Assembly: GCA_031260865.1 (NCBI GenBank)
Contig: JAISKQ010000022.1
Coordinates: forward strand, 1 to 5,370
Direction: 5' to 3'
Length of the DNA: 5,370 nt
From: Prevotella sp.
Lineage (GTDB): Bacteria > Bacteroidota > Bacteroidia > Bacteroidales > Dysgonomonadaceae
The notes beneath the pieces were generated by a model that was given only the letters and a program-made list of their open reading frames with translations, was not told the DNA's origin and ran no database searches. Made by a program: the position numbers and the translations under genes. Positions 4,482-5,370 of the stretch are shown here, one piece after another. The stretch's first letter is position 1. The number at the start of each line of letters is the position of its first letter.

Positions 4482-5370
4482 ACAAGGCTTATAAAGCAAA
4501 AGAAAAAATAATTATTCAACAAAGCGAGATTGCCAAAACGCTGGCATCCTTAGAGTTTAGCACGCAGAAGAAATCTAAAGAAGAAATTATTATTATAGAA
4601 CAACAAAAAGCCGATAAAATACTAGAAATAGACAATAATCTGAAAGAGAACTTGAAAAAGAATTCAGCAGAGTTGAAAAAAGTACAATTGGAATTATTAG
4701 AACCCGTAAAAGACAGTAAAGGCTTTATAGATATTGATGCCACAAAAGAAAATATAGAAAGAGCTGTTGAAGCTTTAAAGAGATATAAAACGAGTGTGTT
4801 AATCACTGAAAATAACGTGGTAAATAGTTATAATCTGATGATAGCGGCAGCAGGTGACGATGAAGCGAAAGTAAAGGAATTGACAGCAGTGAAAGAAGCC
4901 ACTCAAAAGAACTATGCGGCGCAAGTAAAAGAAATAGAAGAAAATATAACTAAGATACAAGAAAATGAAAATAGTTTGCGTCTTAAACAAATACAAAGTT
5001 ATATGGAAGCCGTCTCGAAACAAACAGAAAGTGTAAAAAAAACGATGACCGGTATCTCTGATTATTTGGGTACAACATTCAGCGCTATTAGTGATGCTTA
5101 TAAAGCGGAAATGGCGGCTATTGATGAAGAAATAAAACAGTTGCAAAATAAGAATATAGATTTTACTCAACAATACAAAGATCAACAGGCAGTGGTTGCC
5201 GCAATGAAAGAACAAGTTGCCGCAAAAGAAAATGAACTGAGATTGAATAATCTTACTGATGAGGATATAAAAGCTAATGATGAAATAAAAATATTAAAAA
5301 AGAAGCAATACGAAGAACAAGCTATTTTGGATACCCTGAACAGGATATTAAAAGAAGATAATACCCGTTG
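4451..5370 (+). CDS. tape measure-like coiled-coil protein, -1 frame continuation, open at the right edge
   Basis: From 4457 the -1 frame is open for 304 codons with no stop up to the window end, and the product would be at least 409 residues when joined to the N-terminal part. It is rich in K, E, Q, I and N with long helical heptad stretches, for example EEIIIIEQQKADKILEIDNN and KEIEENITKIQENENSLRLK, and near the end AAMKEQVAAKENELRL. The segment MTGISDYLGTTFSAISDAYKAEMAAIDEEIKQL matches the short amphipathic linker seen in tape measure proteins. These proteins set tail length and are ejected through the tail tube during infection. It has no good start codon of its own near 4451, so it depends on the frame change. 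Strong AT bias sets it apart from the portal and connector genes. Another coiled-coil role cannot be excluded. Confidence 0.7.

Noticed and set aside
4516..5215. Two - strand open frames rich in F, L, I and S opposite the tape measure-like gene
   Set aside because: They look like membrane proteins only because they are antisense to lysine- and glutamate-rich coiled-coil codons. The + strand frame is open far longer.

Overview
The window looks like part of a prophage, or a decaying prophage remnant, in a member of the Bacteroidota. The evidence is: (i) the proteins resemble structural phage proteins that I associate with Bacteroidota prophages (portal, DUF6712-like connector, tail assembly chaperone-like protein, coiled-coil tape measure-like protein); (ii) start codons lack clear Shine-Dalgarno sequences; (iii) there is a C/G-run repeat that, when translated, reads PPLSPQGG, a peptide scar familiar from Bacteroidota genomes. 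Assignments rest on recalled family resemblance and not on a search. No terminase, major capsid, tail tube, integrase or lysis gene is visible.

Layout. A gene end enters at the left edge on the + strand (to 97). Two genes on the - strand follow: a chaperone-like gene (1458 to 766, with a -1 frame continuation to 710) and, downstream of it, a conserved phage protein (659 to 114). Between them lies one copy of a 27-bp C/G-run repeat. A 386-bp gene-free stretch (1459-1844) holds two divergent promoter-like sites, a 10-bp-arm inverted repeat, a 27-codon open frame and a 76-bp REP/MITE-like palindrome. The portal (1845-2981) and connector (3028-3558) genes run rightward, separated by the inverted second copy of the 27-bp repeat and a short 7-bp tandem repeat. 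A gene scrap and a strong hairpin terminator (3674-3716) follow. On the opposite strand, a small secreted protein with an exact internal duplication (4014-3799) sits between structural genes like a cargo (moron) gene. The window ends in a tape measure-like gene (from 4143, open at the right edge) whose reading frame changes by -1 at a seven-A run.

Two signals stand out. First, three sites share the layout (T/C)TGTCA, 17 bp, TATCTA, with AAAATTATCTA at the 3' half. Each lies in the expected direction upstream of an open frame, which suggests a common promoter or operator reading several separate phage transcription units. Second, both tail genes (chaperone and tape measure) seem to need a -1 shift. 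That could be programmed frameshifting, or single-base loss in homopolymers through decay or sequencing error.

The AT-rich, lysine-rich tape measure gene differs visibly in composition from the more GC-rich portal, connector and chaperone N-terminus, which suggests mosaic origin. Mixed gene orientation, repeats at gene ends and gene scraps all point to rearrangement.
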